Shown piece after piece: positions 46,278 through 54,298 of a DNA stretch of 64,000 nt; position 1 is the first letter of the stretch, and each line of letters begins with the position of its first letter. The DNA is from a virus. The position numbers were made by a program, and so were the translations under genes. The stretch lies in IMG/VR virus record IMGVR_UViG_3300035670_011573, positions 62,001 to 126,000 of that record; one strand, written 5' to 3'. A model generated the notes under the pieces. The model made no database searches, was not told where the DNA came from, and worked only from the letters and a program-made list of their open reading frames with translations.

Positions 46278-47933
46278 TTAGTGTTTGTGATTTAGGCCAG
46301 TTTCATTTGGTAAGCGATACCCCGCAACTGGTTGCCAGCCAGATTGCTTAAAAGGATCATCTGCAATAACAGCATCTGTGGTTAGAAGTAGATGCGCAAT
46401 GCTAATGGCATTTTCTAGTGCAGTTCTGGTTACCTTCTTTGGATCAATGACGCCCATTTCAATAAGGTCACCAAAATTCTCAGTAGCAGTATTATACCCA
46501 TAATCTACTGTGCCAACTTCTAGTTCACTTAAAATTTCTTGTGGATCCAAACCTGCATTAAGGATAATCTGAGCAGCAGGCGCCCGACAAGCATCAATTA
46601 AAACCTCTGCGGCTGGATGCAAAGCGAATGGTAATGATTGACGCATTTTAATTCTAGTCTCTTCTGCAGCGTGCCAAAGAGCATGGCCACCACCAACAAC
46701 ATAACCCTCATCAATGGCTGCTTTGACAGCAAAAACTGCATCTTCTACGCGGTCACCCTTCTCCCTTAGCTCTAGCTCTGTTGCATAACCCACGGTAATA
46801 ACAGCAACCTTGCTACTTAGGAAACCAAGGCGATCCCTAATATCCTTATGCTCTGTATCGCCCAATGGATGCTTTAACCATTCACGATAGTGAGAAACCT
46901 TCTTATTAACCAATCCTTCATTTTTATTTGGGCCAATAATTTTAGTTTTGTAACTTTCTACAATAACTCTATTAGCATGACCAAAATGTGAAAGATCAAA
47001 GTCGGAAAGTGGAATGCCAAAATCACCACCAACAATAGTTGACCCAGTAAGTGCAGCAAAGTCTTCCAACCATTCCTTACGGTTTTTGCCGAAGTTAGGA
47101 ATTTTGATAGCACAAACATTTAATCTACCTGCTTGAAAATTGGTGGTAAAAAATCCAAGCCCTTCCTTTTTAAGATCCTTGCAAAGAAGTAGGATTTCAC
47201 CCTGAGTTCCTGCGATCTTCTTCATAGCATTTTGAAAATCTGTTTCTGCGTGCGTAGTGATTTCATAATCAAAGATTAGAATTCTTACATCATTGAGTTC
47301 CCGCTTCGACTCATCCTTGTTAAGGAAGCTTTGTGAAATGTAGCCAGAGTCTAATTCAATACCATCAATAACCCGAACTGAATTAGGTACGCCTGGCATT
47401 GCCTCTGCGGTAATCAAGCCTTCCCTATTTACTGCAATATAAGCTTCTGCAATAACACGACCTAAATCAGGATCATTATTGGTAGAAATAGTTGCAATAT
47501 GGTGCAGCGATTGATCATCACTTAGTGGCTTTGACATCTTGGAAAGCTCATCCAAGATAGAAGTTTTGGCCCAATCCATACCTTTTCTAAAGTTTAAAGG
47601 ACTGTAGCCTGAATTCATTAGCTGTAATCCTTGCTTAAAGATAGCATGTGTTAAAACTGTTGCAGTAGTGGTTCCATCACCTGCAACTGCCGCTGTACGA
47701 CCCGCGGCTTCCTTTACTAACTGACAGCCAAGCTCTTCGATGGGATCATCTAAGACCACCTCTCTGGCTACTGAAACACCATCCTTGGTAATGGTTGGCG
47801 CCCCAATCGTTCTACCAATAATTACATTCTTGCCACGAGGCCCCATAGTTACTTGAACAGTTCTGGTTAGTTTTTCAACACCAGTGAGTACTTTTTGTCT
47901 AGCGTCATTTCCATATTCTAATAGTTTTGCCAT
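46278..47933 (-). CDS. groEL: GroEL-type chaperonin, 551 aa
   Basis: Hsp60 family. GDGTTT at residues 85-90 matches the E. coli GroEL nucleotide loop, GPRGKN near residue 31 and RVEDA (catalytic Asp398 equivalent) are conserved, and GGGHALW replaces the usual GGGVALI. The C-terminus ends GLNHKH, without the GGM repeats. The apical-domain region is divergent. Phage GroELs are known in several giant phages (EL, OBP) and assist folding of phage proteins, some without GroES. No groES lies nearby. ATG 47933 overlaps the preceding stop as TAATG, with TAGGAAG upstream. Confidence 0.95.
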   Translation of the reverse strand: MAKLLEYGNDARQKVLTGVEKLTRTVQVTMGPRGKNVIIGRTIGAPTITKDGVSVAREVVLDDPIEELGCQLVKEAAGRTAAVAGDGTTTATVLTHAIFKQGLQLMNSGYSPLNFRKGMDWAKTSILDELSKMSKPLSDDQSLHHIATISTNNDPDLGRVIAEAYIAVNREGLITAEAMPGVPNSVRVIDGIELDSGYISQSFLNKDESKRELNDVRILIFDYEITTHAETDFQNAMKKIAGTQGEILLLCKDLKKEGLGFFTTNFQAGRLNVCAIKIPNFGKNRKEWLEDFAALTGSTIVGGDFGIPLSDFDLSHFGHANRVIVESYKTKIIGPNKNEGLVNKKVSHYREWLKHPLGDTEHKDIRDRLGFLSSKVAVITVGYATELELREKGDRVEDAVFAVKAAIDEGYVVGGGHALWHAAEETRIKMRQSLPFALHPAAEVLIDACRAPAAQIILNAGLDPQEILSELEVGTVDYGYNTATENFGDLIEMGVIDPKKVTRTALENAISIAHLLLTTDAVIADDPFKQSGWQPVAGYRLPNETGLNHKH

Positions 47934-48202
47934 TATATCTTCCTAAATATTTCTAGGTTAAAAAATATTACCTCTTGAAGAGGAATGGGTAATTTATCAA
48001 TTAATTCTTCTAGTGATACATAATAATTGTTATTATAAATCCAATCACCAGAATAGTTGTTAAGAATTGTTCCTTCCGAAAAAGTTATCTTGGTATGAAA
48101 CTTAAGATATACGCTTCCGGAAGTATTTGTAATAATCTTCTTTGGATAGTTTGGATAAGCCTGCGGAATTATTTCTATTTGAAATGTAATCGCTTCTTTC
48201 AA
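47933..48202 (-). CDS. Hypothetical protein, 89 aa, TTG start
   Basis: The family is not recognised. The start TTG 48202 overlaps the ruvC-like stop as TTGA, so translation is coupled; there is no strong ribosome site. The strand pattern (FQIEIIPQAYPNYPK, VYLKFHTKITF) suggests a small beta-type protein, as in some chaperonin-linked or recombination-linked factors. It lies between the resolvase and groEL. Confidence 0.45.
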   Translation of the reverse strand: MKEAITFQIEIIPQAYPNYPKKIITNTSGSVYLKFHTKITFSEGTILNNYSGDWIYNNNYYVSLEELIDKLPIPLQEVIFFNLEIFRKI

Positions 48203-48753
48203 GGTTTACTCAATTTGCTATGCTCCAGATAATATCCCAGAGCCACGATTATAGAGTCTGCTTCGTCGTAGCACTCTTTTTTAATATTACCTGCACGATT
48301 ATTCTGCGTCAAAAAATTATTAAACGTTTTCTTACAGAAGTTTAAAACATCTTCTTTATCATCAATATTGCAACTATATTTTGTTTTAACCAATTTTCTA
48401 AGTGAAGTCACTGGCATCCTAATTGGCTTAGACTTAAGAACACGGTATGTTGCCAGCCCGCAGACCTCATTGAAAGAAGATAATATTAAGATAGTATTTG
48501 CCGAGCTTTTACCTTTTGAAAATTTCTTCGCATAATCTTCGATGGCTACAACATCTGGTTTTTCTTTTTGAACTAAATTTGTTATAGCATCAAAAGCGTA
48601 ATTTAGCCTAAAAGAAAAATTATCATCAGATTTTTTCTTTGAAGTAGGTTTGATGTGACCATAAGTTTTTAATCTAATATCCTGACCTACTTCCACTTCT
48701 AATATTGACCAACCTATCGTAGCGGAAGATATATCTAAACCTAATATCAACAT
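48199..48753 (-). CDS. ruvC: RuvC-type Holliday junction resolvase, 184 aa
   Basis: The RuvC/RNase-H fold residues are visible: GLDISSATIGW with Asp7, VVAIEDYA with Glu72 and a late DEADSIIVALGYY with acidic residues (about 164-167) for metal binding. This family cuts four-way junctions arising in replication and recombination and could trim branched DNA before packaging. Length matches RuvC (about 170). ATG 48753 lies inside a perfect hairpin that also contains the AGGAG ribosome site, so translation is probably regulated. It follows the SSB terminator. Confidence 0.85.
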   Translation of the reverse strand: MLILGLDISSATIGWSILEVEVGQDIRLKTYGHIKPTSKKKSDDNFSFRLNYAFDAITNLVQKEKPDVVAIEDYAKKFSKGKSSANTILILSSFNEVCGLATYRVLKSKPIRMPVTSLRKLVKTKYSCNIDDKEDVLNFCKKTFNNFLTQNNRAGNIKKECYDEADSIIVALGYYLEHSKLSKP

Positions 48754-48775
48754 AAAGACTCCTAGAGTCTTTATG
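48751..48775 (-). promoter_or_regulatory. Hairpin covering ruvC-like ribosome site and start codon
   Basis: Perfect 11-bp stem (CATAAAGACTC / GAGTCTTTATG) with a 3-base loop. On the transcript the ATG start and most of the AGGAG site lie in the stem. Such structures block initiation until another transcript or factor opens them, as in T4 gene 49, also a resolvase. Confidence 0.65.
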
Positions 48776-48783
48776 TTACCAAA

Positions 48784-48831
48784 TAAAAAAACCTAATTCA
48801 CACGTGCGTGTGCGTGCGCGTGTGAATTAGG
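48784..48831 (-). terminator. Strong intrinsic terminator after the SSB gene
   Basis: A 40-base hairpin with 13 perfect pairs (CCTAATTCACACG / CGTGTGAATTAGG), further partial pairing in the GC-rich centre, and TTTTTTT following on the minus strand. It lies 18 bases past the SSB stop. Confidence 0.92.
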
Positions 48832-48849
48832 CTTGGTTCAAATTAACTA

Positions 48850-49515
48850 TCAGCTCTCGAAATTGAAGAAATCATCATCATCATTGGATTGCTGCTTTGA
48901 CTTAGCACCACCCTTAGAATCAGCCTTGGGCTTGGTGGACTCGCCTTCACCCCAACCCATGATTTCACGAACAGATTCTGGTGAAGTAGGTTGTGTTAGC
49001 TTTAGCATATCGACACGATCATTAAACTTGTTAAAATCTTCACGGAAGGATGATTCCAGTGGTGATTTTGGTCGTGGAGTTACACGATAAAGTGGCTGTG
49101 TTCCAGGAGTTCCTCGTTCAATGGTAATATCGTAACCGGTTACTGGACCCCAATCTTCATCAAGATAAAGAGTCTTAATTCCGTTATAAATTTGGCTACC
49201 AATTTCAAGAAGTTTGAATTCGTTATTGGCACGATCCAAAACTTTGATCATCCAGCGTGGACGACGCTTAAAACCAGCATCCTCTAGTTTTCTAACTAAC
49301 TTAGCATCACCAATTGGTGAGTTTACCTTACGCTTTTTACCATCTGGTGTATCGAGCCAGTGAATATAGAATTGAACTGGATTACCCATAATACGAACAC
49401 GAGACTTACCAACATCTAACTTCATAAAGTCATTCTTCATGCCAGAGGCTGCAGAACCTTCGCTAACATCACCTGAATTCCAATCAATTTCACCAAATAC
49501 TACATCTGAACCCAT
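48850..49515 (-). CDS. Single-stranded DNA-binding protein, gp32-like, 221 aa
   Basis: The protein has an OB-like beta region in residues 30-160 (LDVGKSRVRIMG, YDITIERGTPG) and an acidic C-terminal tip DDDDFFNFES after a flexible Ser/Lys/Gly stretch, the arrangement used by SSBs to dock recombination proteins. It sits in the recombination block with RecA and the resolvase, supporting a phage gp32-type role. ATG 49515 has AAAGGAG upstream, in a leader of repeated CAA units, and a strong terminator follows the gene, so it probably is one transcript. Confidence 0.75.
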   Translation of the reverse strand: MGSDVVFGEIDWNSGDVSEGSAASGMKNDFMKLDVGKSRVRIMGNPVQFYIHWLDTPDGKKRKVNSPIGDAKLVRKLEDAGFKRRPRWMIKVLDRANNEFKLLEIGSQIYNGIKTLYLDEDWGPVTGYDITIERGTPGTQPLYRVTPRPKSPLESSFREDFNKFNDRVDMLKLTQPTSPESVREIMGWGEGESTKPKADSKGGAKSKQQSNDDDDFFNFES

Positions 49516-49597
49516 GTTTCTCTCCTTTGTTGTTGTTGTTTTGTGCTTGACTATTTAAGGCTTAATGCCATTGACGTCTTTGCTATTGTGTTATTGG

Positions 49598-50185
49598 CTA
49601 TTCCTGCCATTTAATTTCGCCACAAATGTCATCCTCGTCTCTTTCTTTTTCATCATCATAACCAGGAGGACCATAACCCGACTGGCGACGTGCCGAGCTA
49701 ACCTCTTCTTTATACCCACCCGCCTGGAAATTTCCAAGCGTCTCTAGTGAGTAATCTCTCTTTAAGAAAGTCTTGAAGGCGTAATGCCATCCCAAAAAAT
49801 AATCTGCTTTATTTTCTAACCATTTCTTTGCTGCCTTAGCAATAGCAACTTCATTACAAGCATCAATATAGTCATCATCAGCCTGAGCAAACCATTCTTT
49901 ATTTTTCACTACCTTATGACCTGCCGAATTAGCCTTCACTAGTGCGGCATTAGTCCAAGCTTTAGATCTGGCACCCTCCTTTATAGAAATCAACCTATCA
50001 ACTTTTGCAATCAACTCTTGACAAATATTTTGCGCATGAAGCGTCATCACCAAGCCACGCTCTGCGATATTTAGATCCATCACACCGTTTCTTGGAAGCC
50101 AATCTGATACATTATCAATTTCTGTTGTATCAATATCTTCGACGGAAAAATTATCAATCCTGATTTTTTCTCTAAAAGTACCCAT
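49598..50185 (-). CDS. Recombination-block protein, possible UvsY-like mediator, 195 aa
   Basis: Helical protein: FSVEDIDTTEIDNVSD at the start, then amphipathic helices with a conserved-looking KNKEWFAQADDDYIDACNE and WHYAFKTFLKRDYS, and a disordered acidic C-terminus. It is adjacent to SSB and in the same direction, and T4-type phages place the mediator UvsY near such genes. The UvsY idea rests on context and the helical W-x-K-x-A pattern, and is tentative. ATG 50185 has GGTGAGG upstream. Confidence 0.45.
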   Translation of the reverse strand: MGTFREKIRIDNFSVEDIDTTEIDNVSDWLPRNGVMDLNIAERGLVMTLHAQNICQELIAKVDRLISIKEGARSKAWTNAALVKANSAGHKVVKNKEWFAQADDDYIDACNEVAIAKAAKKWLENKADYFLGWHYAFKTFLKRDYSLETLGNFQAGGYKEEVSSARRQSGYGPPGYDDEKERDEDDICGEIKWQE

Positions 50186-50193
50186 TTAAAACC

Positions 50194-50487
50194 TCACCTA
50201 TCTTTCATTTCAAGTTTTGCAACCTTGGCTTCGAGCATGGCAATCTTTTCTACCCAGGAATCCAACTTTCGCAACTTTTGATTGTACATTAAGTTTAATA
50301 AAAAGAAGATTAAAATCATTGCAGTAGGTTGGTTAGCCGGTGGTGTAACAGAAATAATATCACCATCCTGATCTGTTACGAATAATCCAACAAACGCTTC
50401 CTTTCCAAAACTTTTCTCTAACTCTAGATAGTATTCAAATTCTTCTTTTGTAAGATTTAACTTTTGATTGGCAATTGCCTTAATCAT
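50194..50487 (-). CDS. Small protein with one hydrophobic segment, 97 aa
   Basis: The family is not recognised. Residues about 54-69 form a hydrophobic helix (PTAMILIFFLLNLMYN), flanked by a charged N-terminal part and a coiled-coil C-terminus (VEKIAMLEAKVAKLEMK). It may be membrane-associated. ATG 50487 overlaps the preceding stop as TGATG and has AGGAG upstream. Confidence 0.45.
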   Translation of the reverse strand: MIKAIANQKLNLTKEEFEYYLELEKSFGKEAFVGLFVTDQDGDIISVTPPANQPTAMILIFFLLNLMYNQKLRKLDSWVEKIAMLEAKVAKLEMKDR

Positions 50488-51017
50488 CAGGTACTCCTAT
50501 TGATACCCTTGAACCCACCACGCTTAGAATGAATCGGTGCCTCTTTTCCAAGATTAGGGTTGGTTAAAACCCTCTGTTGATGTAACTTTCTTAGTCGCTC
50601 AGCCTTGTTAGATAAATCTTCTGGTAGAACATTACCATCATCATCTAACTGATCTAAGTGTTCTGCGTATTCTTTTTCAATCTCACTACGAATATCATCC
50701 TCTTCAACATAGTCAGATTCTTCAGAAGTGGCAATCACCTGACGGGCTGGTTTAGCACTTAAAGAGATATCTTCTAAAATCTGCTTCCCGATCCCACCCT
50801 TTAATTCATTAAAGAAGAATAAAGAAATGTCATAAATCTGTGATTCGGTGAAAGAAGAAGAAAAACGTTCGGCACTAATTTTGTTCTGAATTAAAGTAAT
50901 AATATTGGTGTCACGATTTGAAAAAAGGCTAGAACCACAAGAAGGGCATAAATTCTTCATCAAGGCAAATCGCATTGATTCGTTAACGCCAAAACCACAT
51001 TCATTACAGTGCATCAT
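50487..51017 (-). CDS. Zinc-ribbon protein, 176 aa
   Basis: The N-terminus has CNECG (Cys4, Cys7) and CPSCG (around 24-27), a classic two-CxxC zinc ribbon, followed by helical and acidic regions (SDYVEEDDIRSEIEKEY) and a basic C-terminus. Such ribbons are common in phage replication/transcription cofactors. ATG 51017 overlaps the end of the DnaE C-terminal half. Its precise role is unknown. Confidence 0.55.
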   Translation of the reverse strand: MMHCNECGFGVNESMRFALMKNLCPSCGSSLFSNRDTNIITLIQNKISAERFSSSFTESQIYDISLFFFNELKGGIGKQILEDISLSAKPARQVIATSEESDYVEEDDIRSEIEKEYAEHLDQLDDDGNVLPEDLSNKAERLRKLHQQRVLTNPNLGKEAPIHSKRGGFKGINRST

Positions 51018-52048
51018 ACTTTTTTTCCTAAGGCACTTTCAAGTAGGGAAAGTGACAAACCCTTTTGTTCCATATATTCATCTACCTTACAAATAGCCCT
51101 GATTGGTAAGCCGTCAGTTAGAACCGTCATATATTTATCATAATCATCTTGCCAAACGGTTAATTCGGCGGTGGAACCTTCTGCATCCTCGACTAAATAC
51201 TTGGCAAATTTTCTACCTATATTTTTACCACGTTTAATTTTAAATTCCTTAACCATAGCCTTGATAATTACTTCAATCTTAACCTTAGTTCCAGAAGGAA
51301 TCTGGGGGATCTTTCTCAATGGCGTAACATTAGAATCCTGCCGAAAGAAACCTTTGAAAACCTCATGGAGAGAACCGCTGATTGTTCTGCCCAAAACCTC
51401 TCTCTCGTTGGTGAGCAGATCCTTGCGCTCCCATTCTTCATGGTACGTAGGGAATACAATGTCATCAATAGTTTTTCCTTTCTTTTTTTCTTTATTGATC
51501 AAATCACGATAATGTGAGTGGTTTTCAAAAATATCCTTTCTGGTTCTTCCAAAAGAAGTAAAAGCACCAGCCTTAGACATTGACTCCATGACTCTTTTAT
51601 TTACTACCCTTGCATTTGTTCTAAAGAAAAAATCCTCAATCGAAGCAAAGGGTTGCAATGAGATGATTTCTTGAATTGCAGTATCGCCAACACCCTTAAT
51701 CGCTGTTAAGCCTGTAACAATAGTTCCATCTTCCTTGGTAACATAACTGCCGGTGCTTTTGTTAACATCTGGTGGGGTAATGGAAATGCCCATCTTGGAG
51801 CATTCGGAAATATATTCTAAGGTTTTATCAGAGTTAGGATCCTCGCTGTTAAGCAATGCACACATAAATTGTGTAGGATAATGACATCTCAACCAAGCAG
51901 TATAATAAGAAATATGTGAATAAGAAACTGAGTGAGAATTAGAAGTAAGCATACCGTTAGATAAATAATATTGGTGATCAGGATGCTCTACTTCTAGATC
52001 ATAAGTATCCATCATCCCAACTTCTTTTACTGATTTAATTTTAGCCAA
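51014..52048 (-). CDS. dnaE: DNA polymerase III alpha, C-terminal half with split-intein C part
   Basis: TTG 52048 is the start, with AGGAGG directly upstream. Residues 1-37 are the intein C part (see separate entry); residues 38-344 are the C-extein, beginning SHSVSYSHISYYTAWLRCHY, which matches the C-family polymerase element that normally follows GFN(K/R). The remainder carries a helix-hairpin-helix segment (LTAIKGVGDTAI) and an OB-like fold near the C-terminus (GTKVKIEVIIKAMV). On its own it lacks the palm domain. Joined to the N half it gives a DnaE of about 1089 residues. The preceding gene is the second methyltransferase. Confidence 0.9.
   Translation of the reverse strand: MAKIKSVKEVGMMDTYDLEVEHPDHQYYLSNGMLTSNSHSVSYSHISYYTAWLRCHYPTQFMCALLNSEDPNSDKTLEYISECSKMGISITPPDVNKSTGSYVTKEDGTIVTGLTAIKGVGDTAIQEIISLQPFASIEDFFFRTNARVVNKRVMESMSKAGAFTSFGRTRKDIFENHSHYRDLINKEKKKGKTIDDIVFPTYHEEWERKDLLTNEREVLGRTISGSLHEVFKGFFRQDSNVTPLRKIPQIPSGTKVKIEVIIKAMVKEFKIKRGKNIGRKFAKYLVEDAEGSTAELTVWQDDYDKYMTVLTDGLPIRAICKVDEYMEQKGLSLSLLESALGKKV
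51938..52048 (-). other. Split intein, C-terminal part (Int-C)
   Basis: 37 residues: MAKIKSVKEVG, then TYDLEVEHPDHQYYL, then NGMLTSN before extein Ser. The length (about 36) matches known split-DnaE Int-C. Block F is TYDLEVE, block G ends with LTSN rather than HN; penultimate His is replaced by Ser. Confidence 0.85.
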
Positions 52049-52056
52049 AAAACCTC

Positions 52057-52863
52057 CTAGTTTGGTTCTGGTGTCCCATTTATTTCTAGATTCAGAAATT
52101 CATCCATCTCTTCTGAACTAGTACTGGGTCCAAAAATTCTTTCGTTAGCTATTTTAATATACTTCTCTTCTTGTTCAATTAAGATAAAATCTCTATCTAA
52201 ATTCTTGCAGGCTACACCCGTCGTTCCACTTCCCGCGCAATTATCTAAAACTATTTCCCCAGGGTTGGTATAAGTCTTTATTAAATATTCAAATAAAGAA
52301 ACCGGCTTCACCGTAGGATGAGAACCGCTAGTATCGGTATTAAATTTCTGCCAAGAAGACGGGACCCTTAATTCTGGAACTTCGACAATACCACGGCCTT
52401 TGAATTTTCTATAGTTTTCAGACCTGGTGTTATGATCTTTACGATATCGCTTTGTATGCTTCTTACCAGTGGCAGATGTTCTTTCCTGCATCTGCTTGTT
52501 ATAAGTCCATTTTCCTCTTGAAAAAATTAGAACCTGCTCATGCTCTTTGAAAGGTTCTCTGACTGTATTTGCAAAATTACTTCCACGATTTTTAATCCAA
52601 ATCCATTCGTGACGAAACATCTTTGGGTTAGACATAACTAAAGCACTAGAAAAAGGTTGGGAAGCAGTCAGGGCTATAACTGCATTAGGTTTTGTAATTC
52701 TTTTATATTGTTCCCAAAGTTTATCAAAAGGGATTACTGTATCCCATTTGTTTTGGGTAATTCCATAAGGTAAATCACAAAGAATCATATCTATGGAACC
52801 ATCATCTATCTTCTTCATTACTTCTAAGCAATCACCCTGATATATCTTGTTTTTTTCTAGCAT
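52057..52863 (-). CDS. Beta-class DNA methyltransferase, second copy, 268 aa
   Basis: Motif IV is DLPYG (about residues 31-35) in DMILCDLPYGITQ, and motif I is CAGSGTTG (about 212), so the order is beta-class as in the other copy. The two copies share N-terminal MLE.N..Y.GDCLEVMKKIDD and the motif I region, but differ between, where target recognition sits, so they may recognise different sites. It lies between TadG-like gene and the DnaE C half. ATG 52863; the ribosome site is weak (GGGA). Unaccompanied by a restriction enzyme. Confidence 0.85.
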   Translation of the reverse strand: MLEKNKIYQGDCLEVMKKIDDGSIDMILCDLPYGITQNKWDTVIPFDKLWEQYKRITKPNAVIALTASQPFSSALVMSNPKMFRHEWIWIKNRGSNFANTVREPFKEHEQVLIFSRGKWTYNKQMQERTSATGKKHTKRYRKDHNTRSENYRKFKGRGIVEVPELRVPSSWQKFNTDTSGSHPTVKPVSLFEYLIKTYTNPGEIVLDNCAGSGTTGVACKNLDRDFILIEQEEKYIKIANERIFGPSTSSEEMDEFLNLEINGTPEPN

Positions 52864-52880
52864 TTCAAAATCCCGTAGGT

Positions 52881-52901
52881 TAGGTATAGCTAGTATACCT
52901 A
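52881..52901. promoter_or_regulatory. Dyad-symmetric operator-like site upstream of the second methyltransferase
   Basis: TAGGTATA (5-base centre) TATACCTA, perfect 8-bp arms, about 20 bases from the methyltransferase start. Possible regulator binding site or a short hairpin; no partner identified. Confidence 0.35.
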
Positions 52902-52982
52902 GAGCAATCCTAATATTACTCTATTTTTAGAACCAAGTTTGGAAAACTTAAACCAACTTCATTTATACTCAAAAATATATTT

Positions 52983-54236
52983 TTATTGAACTATTCTTAG
53001 CTTAGTTGTGCTGACGTTAGTTATTTCACAATCTTGTTCTTCATCACCACGAGGTACCTGGCTTGATAATCCAGAAGCTAAAGTAATGTTGTGATTGCCA
53101 TTAGCGTTAATAACATCAGCAACTATAGAACCATAAAAAGAAGCATTGCCATTTGGGTAGACTGTTGATTCTGGTGCATAAATGGTTCCATTAAAAGTGC
53201 TAGAGCCATTTATTCTAACTACTCTTTCACCAATAACCCTTATCTCAAAACACTCCGGATGATCTGCATTGCCAGTAACACCACCATTTAAATTTACATT
53301 ACCATTAACATATAAAATGGTTGGACTAGTACATCCATCAGATGTGCCAGAAATATTAATCATTTCTCTTGCCGTTCTTTGCTCCAAATCACCATCAACA
53401 TAATAAACTTCACCTTCTTGAAGTGTAGTGACTATAGTTGTATTAGAACCCCTACCCACACGAACACCATTAGGTAGGGCATGATAACTTTCAGGATAAT
53501 CCACTGGACTGATTGGAATTTCCATACCCATAGGTGTAGAGTCGCCTGTGAAGTTATAAGCAGAACCCCTAGAGTCTATGCAAGGGGTTCCTACATCATA
53601 TTCACAATCTGGACCCATATGAATATCTATTCCGTTTTGTACATTAAGACTACCGCCCAAAGTTATCCCACCGGAGTTAGTACAAGCAGATGCGCCGGCA
53701 GTTACCTCATCTATTCTTAGATCAAAATTTCCACTTAGTTCCAATTGAGAATTGGCAAAGATTAAGCAGGGCCAATCACCATCGTTAGTAGGGACACACT
53801 CTTCTTCTAAGGTAGCAACCTTACCAGCAATAGAAGTTGCATGAACATGGTAAGTATAGTATCCAAACATTCCACCAAATATAGATGGAATATTGGATTC
53901 TGTAGTTATTTTTACATAATCACCATTATCCATATCTAAGATCCACTCACCACCTTGATTAAAGGTACCAATTTCAGTGGTAACATTTTCAGAGGTTATA
54001 GTGGCTCCATAGACGGTATGGCTTGTAGCAATAGAGGTTGCTTCTTCAGATACAGTAGTAGTGTTATTACTACCATCATCTTCACTGCCAAGATAGGCGG
54101 CGGAAGAAATTGCGGAAGTATCTGCGGCAGTTTGCAACTGCGCCTTAGAATAAGTCATAAGACCATAATCTATGGAAAGCGCTGCAAATCCAATAAATAT
54201 GGGAAGTGAAATACTAAAATAAGTAGCAGTAGACAT
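52983..54236 (-). CDS. TadE/TadG-like pilus-assembly protein, 417 aa
   Basis: The N-terminal segment YFSISLPIFIGFAALSIDYG is a membrane helix with the pilin-like pattern, followed by KAQLQTAADTSAIS, matching the Tad putative Flp pilus-assembly domain (RAQLQNAADAAAL in many bacteria). The rest is a beta-rich extracytoplasmic region with repeated Gly/Asn (NGNVNLNGG, NGSSTFNG) and several Cys, similar to polymer-forming adhesin-like domains. This is a bacterial secretion/pilus-type protein and unusual in a phage. A box TATAAATA lies 20 bases before ATG 54236. Host-surface modification or superinfection exclusion is speculation. Confidence 0.7.
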   Translation of the reverse strand: MSTATYFSISLPIFIGFAALSIDYGLMTYSKAQLQTAADTSAISSAAYLGSEDDGSNNTTTVSEEATSIATSHTVYGATITSENVTTEIGTFNQGGEWILDMDNGDYVKITTESNIPSIFGGMFGYYTYHVHATSIAGKVATLEEECVPTNDGDWPCLIFANSQLELSGNFDLRIDEVTAGASACTNSGGITLGGSLNVQNGIDIHMGPDCEYDVGTPCIDSRGSAYNFTGDSTPMGMEIPISPVDYPESYHALPNGVRVGRGSNTTIVTTLQEGEVYYVDGDLEQRTAREMINISGTSDGCTSPTILYVNGNVNLNGGVTGNADHPECFEIRVIGERVVRINGSSTFNGTIYAPESTVYPNGNASFYGSIVADVINANGNHNITLASGLSSQVPRGDEEQDCEITNVSTTKLRIVQ

Positions 54237-54256
54237 TTTGTATACCTAGAATTTGT

Positions 54257-54264
54257 TATTTATA
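54257..54264 (-). promoter_or_regulatory. TATAAATA box upstream of the TadG-like gene
   Basis: Matches the T4 late promoter consensus on the minus strand, in the short intergenic gap, with 20 bases to the ATG. Chance occurrence in AT-rich DNA is possible. Confidence 0.35.
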
Positions 54265-54277
54265 GTTACAATAAATA

Positions 54278-54298
54278 TTGAAAAATATTCTTTTTCAA
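54278..54298 (-). terminator. Weak hairpin at the end of tnpB
   Basis: Perfect 8-bp stem TTGAAAAA / TTTTTCAA with a 5-base loop; it overlaps the TGA stop of tnpB and is followed by TATTTAT. Could terminate tnpB or be part of an element end. Confidence 0.4.

Noticed and set aside
48792-48831. GTGCGT-rich tract as a microsatellite
   Set aside because: It is the centre of the hairpin of a strong terminator with a T run.
49516-49540. CAA repeats before the SSB gene as a coding repeat
   Set aside because: They lie in the leader right before the ribosome site and do not form a frame; likely an unstructured leader.
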